64,000 bases of DNA from an uncultured Bacteroidia bacterium (GCA_902785755.1 CACZZO010000008.1:1-64000), one strand, 5' to 3'. Shown: positions 37,820 to 45,895, counted from the stretch's first letter. Program-made: numbers and translations. The notes: generated by a model from the letters alone, not told the origin.

Positions 37820-38491
37820 TTATTTTACCATCCAGTATTCCCTCAAGAGTCTTTCAAACTTCTGTTTCCCGTTTCCGTTTCGATGATTCCACGAAAAGTG
37901 AACGGCAGGATGATAGACGAAATCAATCGGAATATCATAAAACAATCCATTCGATTCCATGTACTTCATAAATTCTGAGTGTGCATATTTACTGACGAAT
38001 ATGACTACATCAGGATGGTCAAGGTCGATGATTCCACTTAATGCGCCGCCTGCCACATCTCGGTCTAATTGGGTGCAATCTTTTTTGAATGATTTATTGT
38101 TTTTCCTCACTGTGGATGGACGCAGAAAATAATTATAGAACATGGCCTCCTCATAGATATGCTCACAATGTGTTTCGTTCAACACTTCATTCATGGATTT
38201 ACACAACCTATCAAAAGTCTTATTCCCTTTGAAGTTGCTTACATCTTTCTTCTTTCCTTCTGGTATCAAATGTTGTTTGTCCGCTCCCGAATACCACGCT
38301 TTTGGGTCCTTAAACACGCTGTCGACATCATCCTCAAAGTAGTTGCTTTCCCCAACTATCAATAGCTTTTTATGTTTCTTGCTGTTCCAATAATTGTCCA
38401 AAGAAGCAGGAACGAGCTCGGGAAATCTTATGAAGACGCCTTCTTCGACAATTGAGCCTTTACCGATGTTTGCATACCTGTTGTTTTCCAT
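37820..38491 (-). CDS. UDG-superfamily-like protein of unknown function
   Basis: 223 residues. KKLLIVGESNYFEDD (~residue 43), DHPDVVIFVSKYAHS (~residue 157) and FVYHPAVHFSWNHRNGNG (~residue 190) resemble the order of motifs in uracil-DNA-glycosylase-like proteins. Heads a run of three minus-strand genes; dyad copy 3 with a TTTCTTTG box is upstream. Confidence 0.55.
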   Translation of the reverse strand: MENNRYANIGKGSIVEEGVFIRFPELVPASLDNYWNSKKHKKLLIVGESNYFEDDVDSVFKDPKAWYSGADKQHLIPEGKKKDVSNFKGNKTFDRLCKSMNEVLNETHCEHIYEEAMFYNYFLRPSTVRKNNKSFKKDCTQLDRDVAGGALSGIIDLDHPDVVIFVSKYAHSEFMKYMESNGLFYDIPIDFVYHPAVHFSWNHRNGNGKQKFERLLREYWMVK

Positions 38492-38553
38492 ATTTTATTG
38501 ATTTAATGATGTTTGTGGTTTGTCATATTTGTCAATTCGCCCGTTTTCCGCTG

Positions 38554-38591
38554 CAAAGAAAACAAAAGCCTGTGCTGAATCGCAGCACAAG
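38554..38591 (-). promoter_or_regulatory. Dyad element copy 3 plus TTTCTTTG promoter-like box
   Basis: GTGCTGAATCGCAGCACAAG (38572-38591) followed on the minus strand by T-rich sequence and TTTCTTTG (38554-38561), mirroring the arrangement upstream of the mini-FtsZ operon. Confidence 0.5.
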
Positions 38592-38618
38592 CAATAAAAT
38601 ACTTCAAAAAATCAAACC

Positions 38619-38711
38619 TCAAACTATCCCCGGCCCTTCAATCAATTTGGCATGGGTGTATTTCCCTTCGTTGATGGTTTCCTTAATGGTCGTTCCGTCA
38701 AGGACATTGCT
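38619..38711 (-). pseudogene. Remnant of a C-terminal coding end
   Basis: A minus-strand frame of about 30 codons reads like a real protein tail (LDGTTIKETINEGKYTHAKL ... EGPGIV, stop) but has an in-frame stop just upstream and no start. It looks like the leftover 3' end of a deleted gene. The family is not recognised. Confidence 0.45.
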
Positions 38712-38729
38712 TTTTTATTCACTACCAAA

Positions 38730-38785
38730 AGTGGTATGTGCAAATTTTGCAACTACCACTCTTAACACGCAAAAAAAAGCGTGTT
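38730..38785. repeat. 31-bp dyad and adjacent hairpin downstream of the S24 regulator gene
   Basis: AGTGGTA ... TACCACT with an inner TGCAAA/TTTTGCA forms a near-perfect dyad at 38730-38760; AACACGC (38764-38770) and GCGTGTT (38779-38785) enclose eight A. Either may end transcription of the regulator gene or bind a protein. Confidence 0.55.
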
Positions 38786-38809
38786 GTTCTCTTTTGGCTA
38801 ATGTTTGAT

Positions 38810-39619
38810 TTAAATATTCAATTTCAACTGTATCTCCTCCACCTGCCGCTTCAATTCTTGGACGGTTTGCAGAAGTTGTTCCTCGCGGAAGCGGTTTTCG
38901 CGCTGCTCGGGCATTTCCGCGCTGATGTAATGCACGAATTTCCACACCTCTTTAATATCGGAGGCGGCCAAATCGTAAGGCTGATACAAAGGGTTGAGCG
39001 AACTGAGCGTGAGTTTGCTCTCGTGCTCGATTTTGTTGTCCACGATTTTGAAGACGATGCCGTCGTCTTGTGTGAGGACGATGTACGGCTGGCCGCTGCG
39101 GATGTAGGTCCAGTCGAGGACGTACTCGCCGGTGACGAAGGAGCCGTCGGGGATGGGCAGCATCGAGTCGCCGCTGATTTGGAAGGTGCGGTATTTGCGG
39201 TCGCGCGAGAGGAAGGGCATCGTGAACGTCGGCAGCACCTTAATGTATTCGGGGTCGGCGAAGCCTGTGGCATAGCCCGCTTTGGCTTTTTCGCTCACAA
39301 GTTCGATGTTCTCGTTGTTGTCGTTATTGACTGTGGTGGCCAAAACGCGCAAATTGCTGCCTTTCAGGTGAACGTCGTAGCCACGCTCCAATTGCGAAAG
39401 TTGGCTCGGGCTGATGCCGCTCAAATCGACTTTCACCAAAGTATCGATGGCGATGCCGAAATATTTTGAGAAGGCGACCAGGGCCTCAAGGTTAGGTTCG
39501 GAAACGCCGTTTTCATAGCCGCTCAGTGTGGAGCGCTTCATGTTGAGCGCGAAAGCGATGTCGTCTTGTGTGCGGTGGCGGTGCTTGCGGAGGAATTTGA
39601 TGTTGCTGTTGAAGTACAT
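38810..39619 (-). CDS. HTH plus S24 peptidase regulator (LexA/CI-like)
   Basis: 269 residues. N-terminal XRE helix-turn-helix (residues ~8-62, KHRHRTQDDIAFALNMKRST), then an S24/LexA peptidase-like domain with Ser in QISGDSMLPIPDG and Lys in DGIVFKIVDNK, and a C-terminal coiled-coil tail. Such proteins self-cleave on RecA activation and derepress SOS-type genes. Diverges from dinB across a MITE-like insertion, consistent with control of the translesion polymerases here. Confidence 0.85.
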   Translation of the reverse strand: MYFNSNIKFLRKHRHRTQDDIAFALNMKRSTLSGYENGVSEPNLEALVAFSKYFGIAIDTLVKVDLSGISPSQLSQLERGYDVHLKGSNLRVLATTVNNDNNENIELVSEKAKAGYATGFADPEYIKVLPTFTMPFLSRDRKYRTFQISGDSMLPIPDGSFVTGEYVLDWTYIRSGQPYIVLTQDDGIVFKIVDNKIEHESKLTLSSLNPLYQPYDLAASDIKEVWKFVHYISAEMPEQRENRFREEQLLQTVQELKRQVEEIQLKLNI

Positions 39620-39640
39620 GATATTGTGGGATTTAAGATT

Positions 39641-39793
39641 TAACTACGAATTTCACGAATGTTACGAATTTACACGAAAAGAATTTGGCAGCGTACGCTG
39701 CGGATTTTTACGAATTTCAGATTCGTACACATTCGCAACGAAGTTGCAAAATTCTCGCATAGGTATTCGTACAATTCGTGTAATTCGTAGTTT
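39641..39793. mobile_element. MITE-like element with inverted ends
   Basis: About 150 bp whose ends (39642-39669 and the complement of 39766-39793) match over ~28 bp of ACGAATTTCACGAAT-type sequence. The interior contains the perfect palindrome GCAGCGTACGCTGC. No coding capacity. It sits between the divergent S24 regulator and dinB. Confidence 0.55.
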
Positions 39794-39842
39794 CATTTCT
39801 GATTTCAATTTTTTTTTCTTTTTTATTCTATTCCAAATAAAA

Positions 39843-39891
39843 TGACTAAATTTACGGCGAAAAATTTGATTAAAAACTCGTCAAAAGTACA
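39843..39891 (+). promoter_or_regulatory. Conserved element A upstream of dinB
   Basis: Shares TAAATTTACGGCGAAAA and about 40 of 48 positions with the sequence directly upstream of dnaE2 (46830-46879). Related sequences lie at 44365 and 45711. Candidate shared promoter/operator of the S24-controlled polymerase genes. Confidence 0.55.
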
Positions 39892-39940
39892 ACTTTTTTG
39901 GAACATGCAAGCATTTTGGGCAAAAAAAGGAGGAAATTTT

Positions 39941-41077
39941 ATGGAAAAGACGATTTTGCACTTGGATTTGGACACGTTTTTCGTGTCGGTGGAGCGGTTG
40001 GTGAACCCGTCGTTGGAGGGCAAGCCCGTCATCGTGGGCGGTATGTCCGACCGTGGCGTGGTCTCCACTTGCAGTTATGAGGCACGGCGTTTCGGCGTAC
40101 ATTCGGCTATGCCGATGCGGATGGCGCGGCAACTCTGCGGGCAGGCCGTTTTCATCCGTGGCGACATGGAACTCTACAGCCGTTATTCGCGTTTGGTGAC
40201 GGACATCATCGCCGACAGCGCGCCCGTTTATGAGAAAATGTCCATCGACGAACATTACCTCGACCTGACGGGCATGGACCGCTTCCACAACTGCCAACTG
40301 TGGTCGCACGAACTGCGGCAAAAAATCATCCACGAGACGGGCCTGCCGATTTCGTTTGGCTTGTCGGAAAACAAGACGGTTGCGAAAATCGCAACGGGGC
40401 AGGCCAAGCCAAACGGCGAACTCGAAGTGCCCACACCTTATATTAATACGTTCCTCGACCCGCTCTCGGTGCAGAAAATCCCGATGGTGGGCGAAAAGAC
40501 TTACCATTTGCTCCGCTCGATGGGCGTGGAGAAAATCGGCACCCTGCGCCGACTGCCGCCCCTTGCGATGGAACGCGCAATGGGCAAGCACGGCCTCGAC
40601 ATCTGGAAGAAAGCCAACGGGCAAGACAGCACGCCCGTGTGCCCTTATCAGGAACGGAAGTCCATCAGCAAGGAAAGGACGTTTGAGCAAGACACGATTG
40701 ACGTGGCTGCCATCCGGCAATGCTTGGCGCGGATGGTGGAAAGCCTCGGCTTCGACCTGCGCTCGCAAGGCAAGCTGACGGGTTGCGTGACGGTGAAAAT
40801 CCGCTACTCCAACTTCGACACGCACGATATGCAGCAGCGCATCCCTTACACCGCCTTCGACCACGTTTTGCGCGAAACGGTGAATGGCATCTTCGACCGC
40901 CTCTACAACCGCCGGATGATGATTCGGCTCGTGGGTGTGCGCTTCAGCGAATTGGTGAGCGGCGCGCCGCAATTAGCGTTGTTTGACGACAATGCCGAAC
41001 TGACGAACCTCTATTCCGCGATGGACAAAATCAAAATGCGCTTCGGGGAGGAAATTATCCATCGGGCGGCGGGGTGA
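39941..41077 (+). CDS. dinB: Y-family translesion DNA polymerase (Pol IV type)
   Basis: 378 residues. Catalytic palm: HLDLDTFFVSVE (first Asp) and SIDEHYLDLTG (Asp/Glu pair; His replaces the usual Ala), then thumb and little-finger domains; ends without an obvious beta-clamp motif other than QLALFDD (~residue 345), which fits one. Start MEKTILHLDLD at 39941 has an AAGGAGG Shine-Dalgarno sequence 8 bp upstream, unusual for this phylum. Partner of the S24 regulator and the dnaE2-like gene at 46882. Confidence 0.9.
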   Translation: MEKTILHLDLDTFFVSVERLVNPSLEGKPVIVGGMSDRGVVSTCSYEARRFGVHSAMPMRMARQLCGQAVFIRGDMELYSRYSRLVTDIIADSAPVYEKMSIDEHYLDLTGMDRFHNCQLWSHELRQKIIHETGLPISFGLSENKTVAKIATGQAKPNGELEVPTPYINTFLDPLSVQKIPMVGEKTYHLLRSMGVEKIGTLRRLPPLAMERAMGKHGLDIWKKANGQDSTPVCPYQERKSISKERTFEQDTIDVAAIRQCLARMVESLGFDLRSQGKLTGCVTVKIRYSNFDTHDMQQRIPYTAFDHVLRETVNGIFDRLYNRRMMIRLVGVRFSELVSGAPQLALFDDNAELTNLYSAMDKIKMRFGEEIIHRAAG

Positions 41078-41092
41078 TTCGGTTTTTTTGTA

Positions 41093-41100
41093 TATATTTG
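41093..41100 (+). promoter_or_regulatory. Putative -7 box for the DUF1703 ATPase
   Basis: TATATTTG, 21 bp upstream of the ATG at 41122. Confidence 0.5.
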
Positions 41101-41121
41101 CGCCATTAAAACGCCACCGCT

Positions 41122-42702
41122 ATGAAAGCAAGTAAATATCCCGTTGGTATTCAGACCTTTGAGAGATTAAGGAAAGACAACTACCTTTATGTCGATAAAA
41201 CAGACTTGGTTTGGCAGATGACCAAGGAAAGTCCGTATATCTTCTTCAGCCGTCCGCGCAGATTTGGTAAGAGCCTGCTATCCACCACTTTGGCTTCCTA
41301 TTTCGAAGGCCGAAAAGACCTTTTCGAAGGGTTGAAAATTATGGAGTTGGAGAAGGAATGGGAGCGTTATCCCGTCATCCACGTGGATGTGAGCGCCGCC
41401 AAGGGTAGGGAAACGGCAATGGAGTTGAGGCGTGCGCTAATGCTGCTGCTTGACCCATTGACGGGCATCTATGGAAGCAACGACAAGGAACTTACGCCGG
41501 GCGAACTGCTTTTAGGCCTGATTCGTCGCGCCTACGAGAAAACTGGCAAGCAAGTGGCTGTCATCATTGATGAATACGATGCGCCCATTTTGGATGTGCT
41601 TCACGATGAGGCGAAGTTGCCAGAGTACCGCCGCGTGATGCAGGAGTTTTACCAGCCCTTGAAGGCCAGCGAGGCAATGATCAAGTTTTGCTTCCTTACA
41701 GGCATCACCCGCCTCAGCCAGATGAACATCTTTTCGACATTGAACAATATGACGAATATGTCGCTAAACCCAAAATACACAGCGATTTGCGGGATAACGG
41801 AGGAGGAACTTGAGACTTGTATGTCGGCGGACATTGAGATGCTTGCCGAGGAACTTGGCTACTCGAAAGAAGAAACCATAGCACGCCTCCGACTCAAATA
41901 CGACGGCTATTTGTTCGCCGACCGTGGAGAAAAAGTCTATAACCCCTATAGCCTGATGCAAGCCTTTGTGAATAAGGCACTTGGGAACTATTGGTTTGAG
42001 AGCGGCACCCCGACTTTCCTTTTCCAGCAGATGAAAAAATACCGCACTGACATTACGGAGTTGGATTGCGTGGAAGCCTCGGAGTATTCCTTTTACAGCC
42101 CGACAGAGGATATGGAAACCGCCTTGCCTTTGCTCTATCAAACTGGTTATCTGACCATTAAGTCATACGACAGGGAATCGTTTATCTACACGTTAGGCAT
42201 TCCCAACCAAGAAGTCCGTGTTGGGTTGGCCGACGGCCTGTTGCCTATATATGTCGGATTGCGGAGAGACGATGTCCGTGCTGGCTTTGCCTTGAAATTC
42301 TGGCAAGCCCTGAAGAAGCACGACCTCGACTTGGCCTTGCGCGAGATGCAGACCTTCTTTGCGGGGCTGCCCTACGTGGAAGGCTTCAAGAAGAAATTGG
42401 AGGATGTTTCCAATGTGGAAGGCTTCTACGAGTGGTCGATGATGCTGATTTTCAATATGCTGAATGTGTATGTGCAGACCCAAGTGCGCTGTGCCGGAGG
42501 TCGTGCCGATTTGGTGGTGAGGATGCCCGATACCATCTATGTCATCGAATTGAAAGTGAACGGCACGGCGCAGGAAGCCTTGGACCAGATAGAACAGAAA
42601 GGCTATGCCACCCCCTACCTGACCGATGGCCGCAAAGTGGTGAAAGTTGGCGTGAAATTCTCGACGGAGAGCAAGACCATTGAGGATTGGATTGTGAGAT
42701 GA
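41122..42702 (+). CDS. AAA-ATPase-like/PD-(D/E)XK (DUF1703) protein, copy 1
   Basis: 526 residues. N-terminal AAA-ATPase_like domain with P-loop SRPRRFGKSLLSTTLASYF, Walker B VIIDEYDAPILD and sensor FLTGITRLSQMN; C-terminal PDDEXK_9 nuclease-like domain with GRADLVVRMPDTIYVIELKV. Family abundant in Bacteroidales with unknown function. Clear paralogue at 56432-58018. Confidence 0.88.
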   Translation: MKASKYPVGIQTFERLRKDNYLYVDKTDLVWQMTKESPYIFFSRPRRFGKSLLSTTLASYFEGRKDLFEGLKIMELEKEWERYPVIHVDVSAAKGRETAMELRRALMLLLDPLTGIYGSNDKELTPGELLLGLIRRAYEKTGKQVAVIIDEYDAPILDVLHDEAKLPEYRRVMQEFYQPLKASEAMIKFCFLTGITRLSQMNIFSTLNNMTNMSLNPKYTAICGITEEELETCMSADIEMLAEELGYSKEETIARLRLKYDGYLFADRGEKVYNPYSLMQAFVNKALGNYWFESGTPTFLFQQMKKYRTDITELDCVEASEYSFYSPTEDMETALPLLYQTGYLTIKSYDRESFIYTLGIPNQEVRVGLADGLLPIYVGLRRDDVRAGFALKFWQALKKHDLDLALREMQTFFAGLPYVEGFKKKLEDVSNVEGFYEWSMMLIFNMLNVYVQTQVRCAGGRADLVVRMPDTIYVIELKVNGTAQEALDQIEQKGYATPYLTDGRKVVKVGVKFSTESKTIEDWIVR

Positions 42703-42718
42703 TGTGGGTTTGCTCCTA

Positions 42719-43570
42719 TTAGTGGTGCAGCATCGAAACATTCCACGAAATACAATTAAGCCCTCCGCCTCTCCTGACCGCTTCCAATGCTGGTATGCCT
42801 ATCACTTCAAAATCGGACAGAGCATTGGCAATCTGTTCCAAAGCCAGCCCGTCCTCTTCAAGCCCTAATTGCAGGACGAGAACCAGCTTGCCAATCTGCA
42901 AGAAATTGATGTAAGCCCAACTGCGAGCGTGTCGTCTTTTGATTGCATACTTCAACGGGATAACCTCAAAGTGTTTTTCTAACGCTTTTCGGAAACGACG
43001 GAAATAATAAAGCGAACTGTCGTCATAGTTCGTCAATAGGATTTTGCCGTCACCCGCATAATGGACAATGCCGTCGCTGTGGCCGAAGGTTTCTTTTCGG
43101 TCCCACGGCAGAAACAGAATGTCGCAACGGAAAGCATCTTTCAGGATTCTTTCCACTTCGGTACGTGTTTTGTCCTTGTTCTCGGCAAACACTTTTTCCG
43201 TCATTACAATGGTTTCGCCGCATTTCACCACATTGCCGCCATCTATAACAAGGTCAATCGTGATGGCATTTCGCGTTATTTGTTCCAGACGATTCTGTGG
43301 TGCTTGAAACACTTTTTCGGGGTTGGTCTGAATACGGCGATAGTAGGGAGTTTGCAAATAGTCGGGCGTGTATTTGTAGAACACAAAATGGTCTTCTTCT
43401 ATTTGGATTGGCATAAAGTCGCGACACCAAATGTCCTTGGTTTCAGAAAGATAGACATAGCGAATCTTGTTCGTTTCCAATGCTTCAACAATGTGCTGGT
43501 TCAAGATTGGACATTTCTTTGGCAAAAGGTCAGAGAAATAGACGGTGTTGGTGAGGTTGTCGGTGGTCAT
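42719..43570 (-). CDS. Agmatine/peptidylarginine deiminase family protein
   Basis: 283 residues of the PAD_porph/agmatine deiminase fold: DIWCRDFMPIQ, LVIDGGNVVKCG, FGHSDGIVHYAG and the catalytic Cys in GGGLNCISW. Shorter than typical agmatine deiminases (~340-370) and without a signal peptide, so not a P. gingivalis-type secreted enzyme. Its start overlaps the stop of the gene at 43567-44211 (ATGA). Confidence 0.85.
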   Translation of the reverse strand: MTTDNLTNTVYFSDLLPKKCPILNQHIVEALETNKIRYVYLSETKDIWCRDFMPIQIEEDHFVFYKYTPDYLQTPYYRRIQTNPEKVFQAPQNRLEQITRNAITIDLVIDGGNVVKCGETIVMTEKVFAENKDKTRTEVERILKDAFRCDILFLPWDRKETFGHSDGIVHYAGDGKILLTNYDDSSLYYFRRFRKALEKHFEVIPLKYAIKRRHARSWAYINFLQIGKLVLVLQLGLEEDGLALEQIANALSDFEVIGIPALEAVRRGGGLNCISWNVSMLHH

Positions 43571-44211
43571 TTTTTTATGAATCTATCAGTTTTATATGAA
43601 CTATAACTTTTGACGGTTCTTCCAGTTTTTGTGTCAAATCTTTGTTTTGTCGGTTTCCAATCTTTTATGCTTCCATCGTAGAAACATAAGTTCAGATTTC
43701 CATCAATTCTATTATTCATATCTTCTTTGCCAAGAGAACGAATTGTCGATTCGAGTTTTATTTCAACTTCAGGTTTGTATGATTCCAATTTTGGCATTTC
43801 GTTACCGCAAGAATTAAGAATTAAATCTTTACAAGTCAATGGACCTGTCGTGAGCAATCCTTTTTCGTCTTTTATGCTCCTGACAAGTATTCCACCAAAT
43901 TTGGCATTGTTTTCATCATAATGGCTGTTGAAGCATATATCAAAGCCACTTAAATGATAGAAAAAATCTCCAGCACTTTTATTTGTGCGCGAGTATGTCA
44001 CCCCATACCATTTATATCGTTCTTGGTCTTGCAGATATTTTTCTTTGTCGTAATAATAGAATTCGACTTCGACGAAGTAATACTTTCTTTCACCGCAATG
44101 GATGTAGAAATTGTTGAACAGATTTTTTGCGATTTCTTTAAATACTTCTTGAATATTACAGCCATTCATCTTTTCCAATGGTTTCTGTAATAAAGATTCT
44201 TGTATGGTCAT
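43567..44211 (-). CDS. Unknown protein, possibly alkyl-purine DNA glycosylase-like
   Basis: 214 residues from MTIQESLLQKPL. The order YYFVEVEFYYYD ... GDFFYHLSGFDICF ... GGILVRSIKD ... TGPLTCKDLIL parallels the VETEAY ... YVYxxYG ... VLIRA pattern of the AAG/MPG 3-methyladenine glycosylase family, but identity is low. Promoter box at 44236-44243 excludes the ATG at 44238. Coupled to the deiminase gene by a 4-bp overlap. Confidence 0.5.
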   Translation of the reverse strand: MTIQESLLQKPLEKMNGCNIQEVFKEIAKNLFNNFYIHCGERKYYFVEVEFYYYDKEKYLQDQERYKWYGVTYSRTNKSAGDFFYHLSGFDICFNSHYDENNAKFGGILVRSIKDEKGLLTTGPLTCKDLILNSCGNEMPKLESYKPEVEIKLESTIRSLGKEDMNNRIDGNLNLCFYDGSIKDWKPTKQRFDTKTGRTVKSYSSYKTDRFIKK

Positions 44212-44235
44212 ATCGTTTGTGTTTAGAATTTGCCG

Positions 44236-44243
44236 CAAAAGTA
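44236..44243 (-). promoter_or_regulatory. Putative -7 box for the 44211 gene
   Basis: Minus-strand TACTTTTG, 24 bp upstream of the ATG at 44211. Confidence 0.5.
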
Positions 44244-44364
44244 GAAAGAAAGATTAGATGGATTGCAAGAAAATTGGTTAAAATTTGTTAAAATTTTCTC
44301 AATAGTTATTTACAACAAAAATAACAAATTGCAGTTGTTTTGTGTATGAAATAAATTCAATTTT

Positions 44365-44416
44365 AAAACTTTGATTAAATTCAAGGCGACAAACATTACA
44401 ACAACAAAGTATGTGT
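44365..44416 (+). repeat. Conserved element B (degenerate copy)
   Basis: AAAACTTTGATTAAATTCAAGG and the following bases match the dnaE2 upstream element, including a similar end (CAAAGTATGTG versus CAAAGTATTGTG). It lies just beyond the 3' end of the DUF4143 gene, where no plus-strand gene follows. Confidence 0.5.
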
Positions 44417-44420
44417 TCGG

Positions 44421-45557
44421 TTAAATCTCTCCCGACCACAACATCTTGAAGAAATCGAGAACATAGACACATTCAATGTCACCGATTCGGCGGTTAAACT
44501 TGTCGAGCGAAACCACCATACGACGACTGTCAGAATGTTCTTCTCCAAACGCTTTCAATCCTTTGGTGTGGCGCGGCTGTATCTCTTCGGTCGATTTGAT
44601 TTCAATGGCCACTCGTGCATCTCCAATCACAGCGTCCACCTCAATTCCCGTATAAGTGCGCCAATACGACAAGGTTTCTTCCGAATGGGTGTAATGTAGC
44701 CACGCATAAATCTCTTGAATGACCAAGTGCTCGAAAGCGTGTCCGTAATCGACACTGCCTCTGTTCATTTCCTTGCGGTGCAATAAATGATTGGCCACGC
44801 CGATGTCGAAATAATAGAACTTTGGCGCTTGCATCAGCCGCCTTTTCATCACTTTCCGGAAAGCGGGGATCCGATACCCCATCAAGGAGTCTTCAAGGAT
44901 GTCGAAATAGGCATTGACCGTTGTGGCGTGTACTCCGCAATCCTGTGCGATATTGTTATAGTTGACAATCTCTCCATCGGTCAGTGCCGCCACTTCGAGG
45001 AATCGGTGGAAGGCATTAAGATTGCGCACAAGTGCCTCTTCTTTGATTTCCTCTTTCAGGTAAACGTCTATGTATCCCGCCAAAAGGCGACTGGGATTCT
45101 TGGCAAGATAATGCGGAGGAATCGTCCCATAGGCAACAGCGCGGTCGATGTCGAAATCCGGTATCTCCGCGCTCACAAAAGGATAAAGATACACAGGAAA
45201 AGCCCTGCCTCCCAAGGTGTTGTGTCCCTTGCGTTTCAGTTTTCTTGCACTTGACCCGCACAAGATAAAAACAAGTCCTGCCTCGACAATGAGGCGATGA
45301 ACCTCGTTCAATAGTTCGGGCACTTCTGGTATTTCATCAATGATGACCAAAGTGCCTTCTTCCTTGTCCTTCAAGGCCTCGTAGAGAAGTGTTGGCCGTC
45401 GCTGATACCGTTCTTTTACACTGTTGTCGAGCAGGTCAATGTAAATCGATTCTGGGAATTGCTGCCGCAGTATGGTCGATTTTCCCGTTTGTCTGGCTCC
45501 AAATAGGAAAATACTGCTATCAATTTCATTTTTTATACTTAAAAACCTGTTTATCAT
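44421..45557 (-). CDS. AAA_14/DUF4143 family ATPase, second member
   Basis: 378 residues: Walker A FLFGARQTGKSTILRQQF, Walker B TLVIIDEIPEVPEL, sensor ILCGSSARKLKRKG, winged-helix segment, and DUF4143 C-terminus with GIEVDAVIGDARVAIEIKS (D/ExK nuclease-like). Distant from the 32199 gene. Its leader has a pair of 25-bp direct repeats. The gene is flanked by elements B and C. Confidence 0.87.
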   Translation of the reverse strand: MINRFLSIKNEIDSSIFLFGARQTGKSTILRQQFPESIYIDLLDNSVKERYQRRPTLLYEALKDKEEGTLVIIDEIPEVPELLNEVHRLIVEAGLVFILCGSSARKLKRKGHNTLGGRAFPVYLYPFVSAEIPDFDIDRAVAYGTIPPHYLAKNPSRLLAGYIDVYLKEEIKEEALVRNLNAFHRFLEVAALTDGEIVNYNNIAQDCGVHATTVNAYFDILEDSLMGYRIPAFRKVMKRRLMQAPKFYYFDIGVANHLLHRKEMNRGSVDYGHAFEHLVIQEIYAWLHYTHSEETLSYWRTYTGIEVDAVIGDARVAIEIKSTEEIQPRHTKGLKAFGEEHSDSRRMVVSLDKFNRRIGDIECVYVLDFFKMLWSGEI

Positions 45558-45574
45558 ATTGTTGTTATTTTATA

Positions 45575-45631
45575 TATCCAATATTTTTATTGAAAATCGA
45601 GGATGCTATCCAATATTTTCAATCAAAATCG
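45575..45631. repeat. Pair of 25-bp direct repeats in the leader of the DUF4143 gene
   Basis: Copies at 45575-45599 and 45607-45631 (TATCCAATATTTT ... AAAATCG), period 32 bp, four differences. They lie between the promoter box at 45636-45643 and the start codon at 45557, so they would be in the transcript leader. Confidence 0.75.
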
Positions 45632-45635
45632 TGCG

Positions 45636-45643
45636 CAAAGATA
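45636..45643 (-). promoter_or_regulatory. Putative -7 box for the second DUF4143 gene
   Basis: Minus-strand TATCTTTG, immediately upstream of the 25-bp repeat pair. Confidence 0.5.
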
Positions 45644-45710
45644 GATTGTTTTTCTGAATTGGCAAAATAAATCGGAAAAAAGAGACTTTCGATGGCACCA
45701 ATTCCAATTC

Positions 45711-45750
45711 ATCTCAAAAATTTTGATTAAATTTACGGTGAAAATTTTCA
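45711..45750 (+). repeat. Conserved element C (40-bp direct repeat)
   Basis: Identical to element D (46821-46860) at 37 of 40 positions. C and D bracket the AlbA_2 remnant and HigBA genes. Confidence 0.85.
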
Positions 45751-45869
45751 TCGTGTACCACAAATTGGGACGAAAAATCTAAACCATTACGTTTCTCCGC
45801 TATTTCAACATTGGAGGGTTCTCGGGGTCATTTTGTCAAGCAATCAATAAGCCAATAGGGAAAAAGTAG

Positions 45870-45877
45870 TAACTTTG
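45870..45877 (+). promoter_or_regulatory. Putative -7 box for the broken AlbA_2-type gene
   Basis: TAACTTTG, 18 bp before the ATG at 45896; the promoter seems intact although the gene is not. Confidence 0.45.
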
Positions 45878-45895
45878 CAGCATAAAACTCAAGCA

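Noticed and set aside
39881..40972. 363-residue antisense frame over dinB
   Set aside because: Shadow frame; dinB has clear polymerase motifs and a good ribosome binding site.
42719..43570. Secreted peptidylarginine deiminase like PPAD of Porphyromonas gingivalis
   Set aside because: No signal peptide or T9SS tail; the length and lone catalytic domain fit a cytoplasmic deiminase.
44239..44420. Small gene in the AT-rich gap before element B
   Set aside because: No frame with a plausible start or family; only the promoter box and the degenerate element B are supported.
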